Virus record (IMG/VR): IMGVR_UViG_3300034375_001773
Coordinates: 1-30,219 of that record
Strand: one strand, 5' to 3'
DNA: 30,219 bases
DNA from: a virus
Below are positions 15,599 through 23,684 of this stretch, one piece after another. The notes beneath the pieces are model-generated. The model worked only from the letters and a program-made list of their open reading frames with translations. It was not told the DNA's origin and made no database searches. A program made the translations under genes and the position numbers. The first letter of the stretch is position 1. Every line of letters begins with the position of its first letter.

Positions 15599-17339
15599 AC
15601 TGACGTAAGCCAGTAGCAGGATCGAAGTAACAAGCACCACCTTCATCTACGTAGTCTTTTGTTTCCTCTACCTGTGGCTCCTCTACAACGTCCTCAGATG
15701 TGGATGCATTGAGGATACCGTATCGCTTACCTGCTGCACGGAATGTAGTACAACCAGATGAACCCCCATCATAGGCATCCATATACACCTGCTTGAACTC
15801 TTCCCACGTTACATCTTCACCTACGTTACACGTCTTAGAACAGGCTGAGTCAACAAAACGAGAGGCAACATTCAGTACCTTGACGTGATCGAACACAGAC
15901 AGTTCGTCTGCAGTCTTACCCTTCACACCAAACACACGATAGCCGTAGTCCTCTACTCGCTCAACCTTGGGTCCATCGAAGGTCTGGATAGTTCTGTCGT
16001 AGTAATGTGAGAAGACAGGCTCGATTCCAGAGGATACGTTGTCTGCTGACAGACTGATAGTTCCTGTTGGAGCAACAGAAAGCAGATGGCTGTTACGAAT
16101 ACCGTGATCGCTAATGAGATTGCGGATATCACTAGGTAAAGACTTAGCAAAGTCACTCTCCAGATAAGCTTGAGTAAAGAGAGGAAACGGACCTTTCTCA
16201 ATAGCAAGCTCGACAGATGTAGTATATGCAACATCCCTAATCACCCCCATAATTTCTTCAAGGGTCTGTAGGAATCGTTCACTGCCATACTCAAACCCTA
16301 GTGCTTCGATAGCATTAGCTACCCCAGTAACACCAAGGCCCATACGTCTTTTACTCTTGGCTTCTAACTCCTGTTCTTTTAGTGGATACGTTGCACGATC
16401 AACTACATTATCCATAGCACGTACAACGTGAGGGATGTCATTACGTAGTTGGTTCATATTGAAGACGTACTTACCTTCGTGCTCTACTACATACTTAGTC
16501 AAGTTGAATGAACCAAGTAGACACGCACCGTTAGGTGGTAGCGGCTGTTCACCACAAGGGTTAGTAGCTGCAATCTTCTCAGCGTACCACAAGTTATTCT
16601 TCTTGTTGATACGATCAATGAATAGGATACCTGGCTCAGCCCAGTCCCAAGTACTACGTAGTATCTGATCCCACAATGCACGAGCGTTTACTGTCTTGTG
16701 CACACGCCCATCAAACTTTAAGTCAAACTCTAGGTCATCCTTAACTGCAGTCATAAACTCATCAGTCACACCAACAGAGATGTTGAACTGTGTCAGTGTG
16801 TCACTGTTGTTCTTTGCTGTGATGAACTCTTCAATGTCAGGATGATCAACACGTAGGACGCCCATCTGTGCTCCACGTCTGTGACCTGCTGATGCAATAG
16901 TTCTACACACTGCATCAAAGATACCCATAAATGAGATAGGACCAGATGACTTAGACTCTAGTGATTTGATAAGTGTACCACGTGGACGTAGTGTACTGAA
17001 GTCATAACCAATGCCACCACCTAGACGCATAGTCTCTGCAGCACGACGAGCAGCTTCCATAATACCATCCATACTATCTTCAATAGTCATAGACACAAAG
17101 CAGTTGTAAGGTGTCACACGACGAGGTGCACCCATAGCTGACTGTACACGTCCTGCAGGTAGGAAGCGTTGCTCATAGAGGATTGTGCGGAAGTTATTAA
17201 AGTGTGACTCATTATCCTTCAAAGCTTCAGCTACACGTGTCATAGCTTCACGGAATGTCTCGCCCTTTGAGCGATACTTCATTGCGTGAATCTCTTCTGA
17301 TATATCTATTGTTGGTCCAATGTCGTTACGTAATGTCAT
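15591..17339 (-). CDS. nrdJ: Ribonucleotide reductase, class II (adenosylcobalamin-dependent), 582 aa
   Basis: Reduces ribonucleotides to deoxyribonucleotides for phage DNA synthesis. Landmarks in order: YNCFVS (C80, one redox cysteine), GGGIGYDFS...RP.G at about 107-121, NPCGEQPL at 260-267 (C262 the radical cysteine, E264), GACLLGSFNL with C273, APTGTISL at about 423-430, SSGIEP at 436-441, and a C-terminal pair C570 and C581 that would pass electrons. One chain of this size without an adjacent NrdB-type subunit, with GGGIGYDFS and the IEDSMDGI region, fits the B12-dependent class. Cofactor use is inferred from family, not directly visible. It overlaps MazG by one base (TAATG) and continues a nucleotide-supply operon. 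Confidence 0.92.
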   Translation of the reverse strand: MTLRNDIGPTIDISEEIHAMKYRSKGETFREAMTRVAEALKDNESHFNNFRTILYEQRFLPAGRVQSAMGAPRRVTPYNCFVSMTIEDSMDGIMEAARRAAETMRLGGGIGYDFSTLRPRGTLIKSLESKSSGPISFMGIFDAVCRTIASAGHRRGAQMGVLRVDHPDIEEFITAKNNSDTLTQFNISVGVTDEFMTAVKDDLEFDLKFDGRVHKTVNARALWDQILRSTWDWAEPGILFIDRINKKNNLWYAEKIAATNPCGEQPLPPNGACLLGSFNLTKYVVEHEGKYVFNMNQLRNDIPHVVRAMDNVVDRATYPLKEQELEAKSKRRMGLGVTGVANAIEALGFEYGSERFLQTLEEIMGVIRDVAYTTSVELAIEKGPFPLFTQAYLESDFAKSLPSDIRNLISDHGIRNSHLLSVAPTGTISLSADNVSSGIEPVFSHYYDRTIQTFDGPKVERVEDYGYRVFGVKGKTADELSVFDHVKVLNVASRFVDSACSKTCNVGEDVTWEEFKQVYMDAYDGGSSGCTTFRAAGKRYGILNASTSEDVVEEPQVEETKDYVDEGGACYFDPATGLRQCE

Positions 17340-17719
17340 TATCTTTTGTCTCCTGATCCTTGTAGTGTGCCACGTGCTTTACGTCCGTAGAGCTTCTCTA
17401 AATTCTTCATAGCTAAGTCGTGCATATTAATGTTTAAGTCTCGTGATAGTGCAGCAATATACCACAGCACATCACCGATCTCTGCTGAGATAGCTTGACG
17501 ATCAAAGTCACCATCACGCAGCATCTTCTTTACTTTGTTTGCTACTTCCCCTGCTTCACCTGCCAAGCCCAGCGCAGGATACAGGATAGAATGCTCGGCT
17601 TTGTAAATGGCTGTCTTGGCTGCTGCCTTTTGGTATGCATTTAATCCCATCTCTTTCTTACTGTACACGTCACTATAATATTCCCACGCTTCTAAGTCGC
17701 CATCACTTAACGTACTCAT
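17339..17719 (-). CDS. mazG: MazG-like nucleotide pyrophosphohydrolase (126 aa)
   Basis: The all-alpha NTP-PPase core is clear: GLAGEAGEVANKVKK at 51-65 gives E55xxE58, and AEIGDVLWYIAAL at 79-91 gives E80xxD83, the Mg-binding E..E and E..D pairs. Family members hydrolyse NTPs or dNTPs to monophosphates. In marine phages they are proposed to tune nucleotide pools or host starvation signals. The real substrate is unknown. The start ATG at 17719 overlaps the upstream 56-residue gene by 4 bases (ATGA), with GGAG inside that gene. The neighbour is ribonucleotide reductase, consistent with nucleotide metabolism. Confidence 0.9.
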   Translation of the reverse strand: MSTLSDGDLEAWEYYSDVYSKKEMGLNAYQKAAAKTAIYKAEHSILYPALGLAGEAGEVANKVKKMLRDGDFDRQAISAEIGDVLWYIAALSRDLNINMHDLAMKNLEKLYGRKARGTLQGSGDKR

Positions 17720-17886
17720 AGTCTCTCCTTAACTGTTATGTTTTCTGCTTCGACATCATCTACATCGTAGAATAAGTCTTTAATTAAATCATACACATCA
17801 TCAATATGTGCTTCTTCTACAGAGGATAGTAAGTTGTTATCCTCATCTACTTCAAGAACAAATGTCACACTAAAACGTTTGTTCAT
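17716..17886 (-). CDS. Small acidic protein of unknown function (56 aa)
   Basis: A short gene read from the minus strand: MNKRFSVTFVLEVDED, then NNLLSSVEEAHIDDV and YDLIKDLFYDVDDVEAENI, ending KERL. Its start overlaps the upstream stop by one base (TAATG), its stop overlaps the MazG start by four (ATGA), and its last codons hold the GGAG used by MazG. That tight junction at both ends is the main evidence that it is real. The pattern, a beta strand followed by acidic helix, suggests a small alpha/beta protein. I recognise no family. Confidence 0.7.
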   Translation of the reverse strand: MNKRFSVTFVLEVDEDNNLLSSVEEAHIDDVYDLIKDLFYDVDDVEAENITVKERL

Positions 17887-18182
17887 TAGGCGCTCCCATA
17901 TGTTTTACTGAAAGGTGTCAGTCGATTAGTTTCTAAGAAATCAGTTTGTGCTATCTCGTTACGCCGTTGCACAGCCATATCGACAAGCTGAGGGTAGTCC
18001 TCCATAAGATCAAACAGCGTAGCCATCAAGCTAGCTGCATCATAAAGTCTACCGTAAGTCTTATCATCTAGTGTCGTATCGTCGTGCGGCATAAGATACA
18101 GTGTCACTGTAGTGTATTCACCGTCTACTAAGCCTGTAGGTTTCAACACTACTGCAAACTCATCCTTGTCTATCTCACTCAT
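17886..18182 (-). CDS. Hypothetical protein (98 aa)
   Basis: Not recognised. It begins MSEIDKDEFAVVLKPTG, with a predicted beta region (EYTTVTLYLMPHDD), then a helical part (YDAASLMATLFDLMEDYPQLVDMAV) that resembles an alpha/beta fold. It has no catalytic motif, cysteine pair or membrane segment. It overlaps the endonuclease I gene by 8 bases upstream and the 56-residue gene by one base downstream, so it belongs to the same translationally coupled operon between DNA-processing nucleases and MazG. Confidence 0.7.
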   Translation of the reverse strand: MSEIDKDEFAVVLKPTGLVDGEYTTVTLYLMPHDDTTLDDKTYGRLYDAASLMATLFDLMEDYPQLVDMAVQRRNEIAQTDFLETNRLTPFSKTYGSA

Positions 18183-18618
18183 CTTTCTCTGCCTCTAGTT
18201 TAATGTGTGTAGTTCTAAGTGGCTCACCTTCTTCTGCTAACCACTCTTCGGGTATCACCCTGTGTGCATACTTGAAGTCGTGCTTCTTACACCAGACTGC
18301 ATACGTACTCTTGGCTCCCTTGTACAGCTTAGCATTAGCGTTACTAAATACAAACCTGATGTCTAACTCAGGGTGCTGCTCTCGTACTGCTACGTGCTTG
18401 CGTCTATCTTCACTATCGAAGATGCCCTTAGTTTCGATTATGATACCGTTGTCTAGTACGAAGTCTGGAGTGTAAGTTCTATAGCGTAAGTCCTTCCAGT
18501 CAATCTTGAGGTCTTCATATCTCAACCTCTTTTGTTTGTCCTTCAGGAACTTAGCTACAACTTTCTCCAGACCACTACGATACCTGCGAGGGTTATGTCT
18601 CTTCGCTGGCAAGTTCAT
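18175..18618 (-). CDS. T7-type endonuclease I, Holliday junction resolvase (147 aa)
   Basis: RSGLEKVVAKFL at 14-25, TYTPDFVLDNGIIIETKG at 48-65, REQHPELDIRFVFSNANAKLYKG at about 79-101 and IPEEWL near 122-127 align closely with phage T7 gp3. The catalytic set is E18, D52, E62 and K64, a PD-(D/E)xK site. The T7 enzyme cuts branched DNA and helps degrade the host chromosome. Start choice is open: AGGAG abuts the ATG at 18618 with no spacer, while TTG at 18612, in frame two codons on, sits 6 bases after it, so TTG may be used. It overlaps the Cas4-like nuclease gene by 26 bases. Confidence 0.93.
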   Translation of the reverse strand: MNLPAKRHNPRRYRSGLEKVVAKFLKDKQKRLRYEDLKIDWKDLRYRTYTPDFVLDNGIIIETKGIFDSEDRRKHVAVREQHPELDIRFVFSNANAKLYKGAKSTYAVWCKKHDFKYAHRVIPEEWLAEEGEPLRTTHIKLEAEKDE

Positions 18619-19465
18619 CTCCTATAAACACATAGTCTACCATAGGTTTCTCTGCAGCCTGTGATACACGTGATGGCTCAGTAGTTAGGTTAGGCCAACA
18701 CTTATGTTTGTATGCACAGAACTTACACGCAGAGTTGAGCACAAGATTACCTGACGCTTTCTTACGATACGTTTCAGGTACTGCATCAAAGCAACGCTCG
18801 AATGGTTGATCAGACTGTATGTACTCTACCGTCTTTTCAATCTTCTGTAGTTGCTCATCAACGTTAACATTACCAGCGTCAACATACTTGAACTCCCCAT
18901 TAGCTTTATTGACTACCCACCAACCGCCAACCTCTTTGTCGGCTGCTGTAGCGTACCCTACAAGCTGACTTACATAACCAAAGCTATCGCCTTGTGCTAG
19001 TGTTTCAAAGTCCTTGAACTTATTCTTGTATGACCAAGGTGATGCAGACTTAACATCATCCACCTTACCATCAAGAACCATATCGTACTCACCTTGTATC
19101 TCTGTACCGTCAGACAGAGTGAGTACAACCTTCTCGTTATCCGTAAACTCTACATCAGCAGCACGAAGTAACCCTTTGAACATCGCCTCTACAATATCGC
19201 CTAGCATCATATTAACTAGGAAGTGTGGAGGAAATGGTGTCTTATCTTCAGGGTCATTCTTCTCGAACCACAACTGACAAGTCGGACGCCCAAGGTTGGA
19301 CATCCGTAGTTTAAACTCGTCACGTGGACCGCCGCTGAACTGCTTACGCACAGCATCCGCTACGTCTTTACCTACCTGTTCGATCACAGCTTCATCAACT
19401 ATAGTCTCACCTGCAAGTGCTTTCTGTAGGAATGTGTGTAGTGCTAGCTCAGCTGTGTGGTTCAT
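18593..19465 (-). CDS. Cas4/RecB-like PD-(D/E)xK nuclease with cysteine cluster (290 aa)
   Basis: GEYDMVLDGKVDDVKSAS at about 125-142 gives D128, D137 and K139, the PD-(D/E)xK catalytic core, and SQLVGYA at 166-172 fits the following conserved Q helix. One cysteine before the core (C63, in RPTCQLWF) and three after it (C247, C250, C256, in ACKFCAYKHKCWP) match the arrangement that holds an iron-sulfur cluster in Cas4 and AddB-type nucleases. It is probably a DNA exonuclease acting in recombination or in processing of replication ends. There are no cas genes nearby, so a CRISPR role is not indicated. The ATG overlaps the SSB-like stop by 4 bases. Confidence 0.85.
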   Translation of the reverse strand: MNHTAELALHTFLQKALAGETIVDEAVIEQVGKDVADAVRKQFSGGPRDEFKLRMSNLGRPTCQLWFEKNDPEDKTPFPPHFLVNMMLGDIVEAMFKGLLRAADVEFTDNEKVVLTLSDGTEIQGEYDMVLDGKVDDVKSASPWSYKNKFKDFETLAQGDSFGYVSQLVGYATAADKEVGGWWVVNKANGEFKYVDAGNVNVDEQLQKIEKTVEYIQSDQPFERCFDAVPETYRKKASGNLVLNSACKFCAYKHKCWPNLTTEPSRVSQAAEKPMVDYVFIGDELASEET

Positions 19466-20343
19466 TCTGCTGCAACCTCGACTTCCACGATGTCGTTGAT
19501 CACCGCTTCAGCTTTAGCTGACATAGTGCCACCGCTACGCTCTTCGTGTTGGTCATTGATGTAACCATTCATCCCTGCAATCCAATCCATAAAGCTATCC
19601 AAGATGTCTTTGTCTGACTCGTCTAGCTCGTGCTTGTCTGCAAGGTCAAGCGTGAATGTAGCGTACTCACTACCGTTAGGCATCTCGTGTAGATCAGCAC
19701 CAAGTGTAAGGTAGTACTGCAAAGGCAGTGCATTCTTACGCTCAATCTTCTTGAGTGCATCATCAACAGCCTTGATAGAACCACGGCTCTTCACGTCCAA
19801 CACAAATGGAATCTCTTGTGCTGTGATAGATGAATCATCAATAGGATTACCCTGCTCATCCATAGCACCTTCCATCACTACAGTACCGAAGACTACCTTG
19901 GTGCGCTTAGTGTCACGCATCAACTGCTGTGTCTCTTTAGGTAGAGACTTGAAGTCTTCGACATAGCCTGATGGTCGGCCTGCGTTGAAGCCACCAGTGT
20001 TATCCTTCAGGTCACCATTCAAGTTGTTAACTAGAACAGTCTTGATCATCTCGTTAGCTTGAGAGTCCCAACGTGTCCACTGCTGGCGCTGGGCAAAGAT
20101 GCGAACCTTCGGGTTTGTAGCGTACACGATCTTGTCGTCTGATTGTGTAAGCTTGTATGCACCAGCTGGAATAGCATCGACTTTAATAGTCTTGCCGTTG
20201 ACTTCGATCTCACCTTTGACAGGCGAATGGATTTGACTGAAGCGAGGTAGCATTGAACGCTTACCACTTGAGTTCTCAGCTAGACCCATCATCTCTGCCA
20301 ATGATTTACCTTCTGTAGCCAGTGCGATTTGATTGTTACTCAT
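19462..20343 (-). CDS. Probable single-stranded DNA-binding protein (293 aa)
   Basis: There is no unmistakable family motif. The call rests on place and composition. It lies directly after DNA polymerase and before two nucleases. It has a beta-rich middle (about residues 40-240, including GEIEVNGKTIKVDAIPAGA, VRIFAQRQQWTRWDS and TKVVFGTVVM) and an acidic C-terminus (DIVEVEVAAE), features of phage SSBs such as T7 gp2.5. Start: ATG at 20343 has AAAGGA 6 bases upstream. An in-frame ATG five codons earlier, at 20358, would place that site inside the gene and is less likely. A strong promoter lies immediately upstream, so the product may be needed in quantity. Confidence 0.55.
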   Translation of the reverse strand: MSNNQIALATEGKSLAEMMGLAENSSGKRSMLPRFSQIHSPVKGEIEVNGKTIKVDAIPAGAYKLTQSDDKIVYATNPKVRIFAQRQQWTRWDSQANEMIKTVLVNNLNGDLKDNTGGFNAGRPSGYVEDFKSLPKETQQLMRDTKRTKVVFGTVVMEGAMDEQGNPIDDSSITAQEIPFVLDVKSRGSIKAVDDALKKIERKNALPLQYYLTLGADLHEMPNGSEYATFTLDLADKHELDESDKDILDSFMDWIAGMNGYINDQHEERSGGTMSAKAEAVINDIVEVEVAAE

Positions 20344-20383
20344 TGTGTATCCTTTCACATTTACACAGTTTCAAAGAGTCGTA

Positions 20384-20412
20384 GTTATAACACTAAACGT
20401 CCTTAGTGTCAA
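20384..20412 (-). promoter_or_regulatory. Sigma-70 promoter, TTGACA-17-TATAAC
   Basis: TTGACA (20412-20407), a 17-base spacer and TATAAC (20389-20384) on the minus strand. The -35 element lies in the last codons of the DNA polymerase gene and the -10 lies just after its stop at 20393. The expected start is near 20377, about 34 bases before the SSB-like ATG. Confidence 0.8.
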
Positions 20413-22441
20413 GCCAATTCGGACCGATTTTTGCTTCTAATAATAGAGGCACATTCATCTCTACTCCGTAAGCTTCTTCGATGATACGATTGAGATCATC
20501 GTTCAATGTATTTATCATAGCAATGACATACTCCTTCTCGTCTGGGTGAATATCTATTACAGCTGAGTCGTGTACTGTATTGACTAAGCAGGACTGCAAA
20601 CCCTTGAGCCTCTCCTCTATCTCCATCAGTACGACTGGCACCACATCACCAGTAGCAAAGCCCTGCACTGGATAGTTCTTGATGTTAGTCATATGAGTCA
20701 CGCTGCCATTCTCTCTACGCTTACAGTCAGGGAAAGCATACTGCCTACCACTCACGTTAGTAATCTTCAATAGGTTAACTGCTTCCTTGGCTAGCTTCTT
20801 GTGCCACTTAGCTACGCCTTTGTACTTCTCTGTGAAGTGTTCATAATACGCTGCGACAGCCTTGGGTCTTCCATAACCAGTTGCGCCAAAGAGGGGTGCG
20901 AAGGTGTGCTCCTTAGCTTCTTGGCGTGTCGTTGGTTGACCAGCATCAGTGATAACTTGCGCCGTGTAACTGTGCACGTCGAACCCTGTGGCGATCTCTT
21001 GCATTGCAGTCTCGTCCTGTGCGAGGAACGCTGCTGTTCTAAATTCAAGCTGGGCAAAGTCGGCCTCCATCACGTAGCCACCATCGAAGCGAGACACGAA
21101 GACCTTCTTGATTGGGAACGTGTTGCCTCTTGGCATATTCTGCATATTAGGGTTACGTCCACTGAACCGTCCAGTAGCTGCAGTAGTCTGTGATAGATCA
21201 ACGTGCAGCAAATCGTCAGGCTTAGTGAACAAACTGATACCACCTACAAAGTTATTCAGGTAGCTAGTGATAGCGTTTAACCTACGTAGATCAGCTAGGA
21301 AAGCCTCAGCCTCTAGCATACCTTTTGATCTAGCTGTAGCGATAAGTATATCAAGGTTACCCTTGGATGTAGAGAACCCACTATCGCTAACCCAGTCCTT
21401 GTTAGGCGGGAAGAAGTTGAGACCTGCTACTTGGTTGGTCTCTTCTAGTTTGTAGCCACGTGCATCACAGTCCTTGCACTTGTTAGGTCTAGCGTACTTG
21501 GTGCCATCCTTCTTGACTTTGTATGTATGCCCAGCGCCGTTGCACGTAGGACACGTGTAAGCTTTAGTCTTCATCACGTGAGTAGAGTTAGCCTTGACAG
21601 TAGAGCGATACTCATCGACTGTGTTGACGTGCTCAAATAGTTCAGCCCATTCCTTCTTGTTGTTAGGCTTCTTACTGTAGATCACTTGAGACTTCTGCTC
21701 AGGGGATGACATATTGATAGGCGTGTCTCCCATCAGGTCACGTACCTTAGCGTTGATGCGTGTCTCTAGTTCAACCTTCTCTTGCTCGAACTCTTCACGT
21801 ACTTGCTCTAGTGCATTACGATCTACCTTGAAGCCACGCTGATACATACGACACAGAGTCATACATACCTTCATACTGATGTCACGTACACGTATCATTG
21901 ACTTACTCTCTGGCTGTGAGAAGTCGTGCTCCTGTGCTAAGAACAATTCACGTGTCACATTCAAGTCACCTACAAGATACTCTGTCAGTTCAGCCAGTGG
22001 TATCTCATCTGTGTTGTACCCTTTCTTGTAGTACTCCTTGAGTGTGTCTAGTTTATACGATGGTAAGTTACGCACCTCAGCACAATGACCCAGACCCAAT
22101 CCTCGCTTGACCCCACGCAGTAGTAGGTACTCACCAATCAGTGTGTCGTATATCAAGCCATCATAGTTGAAGCCTGACTCCCATAGCCAAGGCAAGTCGT
22201 GACGTGCGTTATGCATAATCAACAAGGTAGTCTCATCAAGCACTGCTTGTAGCACGAATGCTGCACCACCTGTCGTGTCTTTAGCTTCAGTGTGATCGAA
22301 GTTCAAGATGTGCATCTCATCTGTGTTATCTACATTGAGAGTGCCTACCTGTACAAGTATGTTACCAGGTTGCCAAGGATCAAGTATAGTCTTACCTTCT
22401 ATCTTCTGGCTATTGTTTTCTACGTCTAATACTGTCCTCAC
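20393..22441 (-). CDS. polA: Family A DNA polymerase with DnaJ-like cysteine finger (682 aa)
   Basis: Replicative polymerase. The 3'-5' exonuclease comes first: LDVEN (D6, E8), HNARHDLPWL (D82) and YLVGDLN (D159). Between it and the polymerase domain lies CPTCNGAG at 297-304 and CKDCDARG at 322-329, two CxxC.xxG units like the zinc finger of DnaJ. The polymerase has motif A DFAQLE at 461-466, motif B R506...K510...F514...F518G519, and motif C VHDS with D625. F514 corresponds to E. coli Pol I position 762. F518 takes the place of the usual Tyr766. The start is GTG at 22441, with GAGGAG 6 bases upstream. It follows helicase by 13 bases. Confidence 0.95.
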   Translation of the reverse strand: MRTVLDVENNSQKIEGKTILDPWQPGNILVQVGTLNVDNTDEMHILNFDHTEAKDTTGGAAFVLQAVLDETTLLIMHNARHDLPWLWESGFNYDGLIYDTLIGEYLLLRGVKRGLGLGHCAEVRNLPSYKLDTLKEYYKKGYNTDEIPLAELTEYLVGDLNVTRELFLAQEHDFSQPESKSMIRVRDISMKVCMTLCRMYQRGFKVDRNALEQVREEFEQEKVELETRINAKVRDLMGDTPINMSSPEQKSQVIYSKKPNNKKEWAELFEHVNTVDEYRSTVKANSTHVMKTKAYTCPTCNGAGHTYKVKKDGTKYARPNKCKDCDARGYKLEETNQVAGLNFFPPNKDWVSDSGFSTSKGNLDILIATARSKGMLEAEAFLADLRRLNAITSYLNNFVGGISLFTKPDDLLHVDLSQTTAATGRFSGRNPNMQNMPRGNTFPIKKVFVSRFDGGYVMEADFAQLEFRTAAFLAQDETAMQEIATGFDVHSYTAQVITDAGQPTTRQEAKEHTFAPLFGATGYGRPKAVAAYYEHFTEKYKGVAKWHKKLAKEAVNLLKITNVSGRQYAFPDCKRRENGSVTHMTNIKNYPVQGFATGDVVPVVLMEIEERLKGLQSCLVNTVHDSAVIDIHPDEKEYVIAMINTLNDDLNRIIEEAYGVEMNVPLLLEAKIGPNWLDTKDV

Positions 22442-22454
22442 TCTACTCTCCTCT

Positions 22455-23684
22455 TTATGCGCTGTACTGCGCTATGTCTCCGTCTAACTCACAGGTGATA
22501 CGTCCGTGCCACCCACCGTCGAGTTTGTTCTTAGCAATAGTTAAGTACCGTGTCAAGTCCTCATCTGAGTCAACGCCCTCGACTTGTCTGTTCTTAGAGA
22601 TCAGTATCATCAGATCAGCTTCAGCAGCCTTGCCTGTCTTACTGCCCTCCATCATTGACATATCAGGTTGTACTACACCCTCAGCTACAGCACTCAGCTG
22701 TGACATCCAGATCACTGCACAGTCGTACAGCTTAGCGATGTTACGTGCGTGGATAGCTGCATCCTTCAAGTAGATGTCTGACTTATCACCAGTACGGTTA
22801 GCAAACTTGTCACCCATATCTAGCACTACAATGTCAGGACGGTAGCTCTTCACTACAGCCTCAACCCAGTTCATATCTTTACCTGTGCTGTCCTTCATCT
22901 GTACGTTCTGCTTGACTGCATTGTACCGTGTCAGAGCTAGAGCTTTGTTCTCTACGATCTGCTTGATGTTCATACCTGATGATGCCTGTACATAACGTGC
23001 AGCTACACGTACATACTTCTCTTCGTTGGTAAGCACAAGACACTTAGCACCCTGATGAGCAAAGCCATTCGGTGCAGCGATAAGAGATGCGTGGAATGTA
23101 GTCTTACCTGTGTTAGGACGTGCGCCCACCATCACTAAATGACCACCACTGATACCCTCAACACGTTGTCGCAGGCTAGGGATGTTCATCTTCCACTGGC
23201 TCTCAATCTGAATACCGTCAAGCACAGTGTCTAGCTCAATGTCCTCGAACTTGATGTTGAGGTTGGGTGTAAAGTTATCCTTGTAATCGTCGAGCAAAGT
23301 ACGCAGTGACTCCAAGTTATTCTCTTCGCCATTCACATACTTGAACCCAAGGTTAGCTACCTTCTCACCTACGTGCTGTTGAAACAAACGAGACATAACC
23401 TCAGTAGCAATCTCCTCGTGCATAGGCTGTTCGTTCTCTATGCGTTTGAACAGTTGCTTGTATGTCTCCTTGTTAGCTGTAGTCATAGTGCGGTTAGCTG
23501 TAAAGAACAACGCCTCCAGTTCAGCAGGGCTGACTGACTTATCGTAAACATCCATAGCTTGATCTAAGGCTTGCTTGATCTTACGCATATCTTTAGTGAA
23601 CAACTCATCAGGACAACGTATTCCTTTGTGGTTGTCGTAGAACTCTTTGTCTAACAGGGTACGTAGTAACGCTGTCTCACTCAT
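22455..23684 (-). CDS. DnaB-like replicative helicase (409 aa)
   Basis: Unwinds the fork ahead of the polymerase. GARPNTGKTT at 187-196 is Walker A, DIVVLDMGD at 284-292 is Walker B, and MSQLS near 327-331 is the sensor region of RecA-fold DnaB helicases. The N-terminal 140 residues are helical, like the primase-interacting domain of DnaB, and no primase domain is fused, unlike T7 gp4. Primase is encoded separately at 24537-25328. The ATG at 23684 has GAGGAG upstream and overlaps the membrane-protein gene by 8 bases. The stop lies in the leader of the polymerase GTG. Confidence 0.9.
   Translation of the reverse strand: MSETALLRTLLDKEFYDNHKGIRCPDELFTKDMRKIKQALDQAMDVYDKSVSPAELEALFFTANRTMTTANKETYKQLFKRIENEQPMHEEIATEVMSRLFQQHVGEKVANLGFKYVNGEENNLESLRTLLDDYKDNFTPNLNIKFEDIELDTVLDGIQIESQWKMNIPSLRQRVEGISGGHLVMVGARPNTGKTTFHASLIAAPNGFAHQGAKCLVLTNEEKYVRVAARYVQASSGMNIKQIVENKALALTRYNAVKQNVQMKDSTGKDMNWVEAVVKSYRPDIVVLDMGDKFANRTGDKSDIYLKDAAIHARNIAKLYDCAVIWMSQLSAVAEGVVQPDMSMMEGSKTGKAAEADLMILISKNRQVEGVDSDEDLTRYLTIAKNKLDGGWHGRITCELDGDIAQYSA

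Noticed and set aside
18593-19465. CRISPR-linked Cas4
   Set aside because: The fold and cysteine cluster match Cas4-like nucleases, but no repeat array or other cas gene is present; a phage recombination nuclease is more likely.
20416-20425. TTCGGACCGA near the polymerase C-terminus, resembling the 18-base repeat
   Set aside because: Only about 10 bases match, and the second palindrome arm is missing. Treated as chance.
20801-21193. 130-codon plus-strand ORF opposite DNA polymerase
   Set aside because: Antisense to conserved polymerase motifs with an unlikely cysteine-rich composition and no ribosome site. It is a shadow of the real gene.
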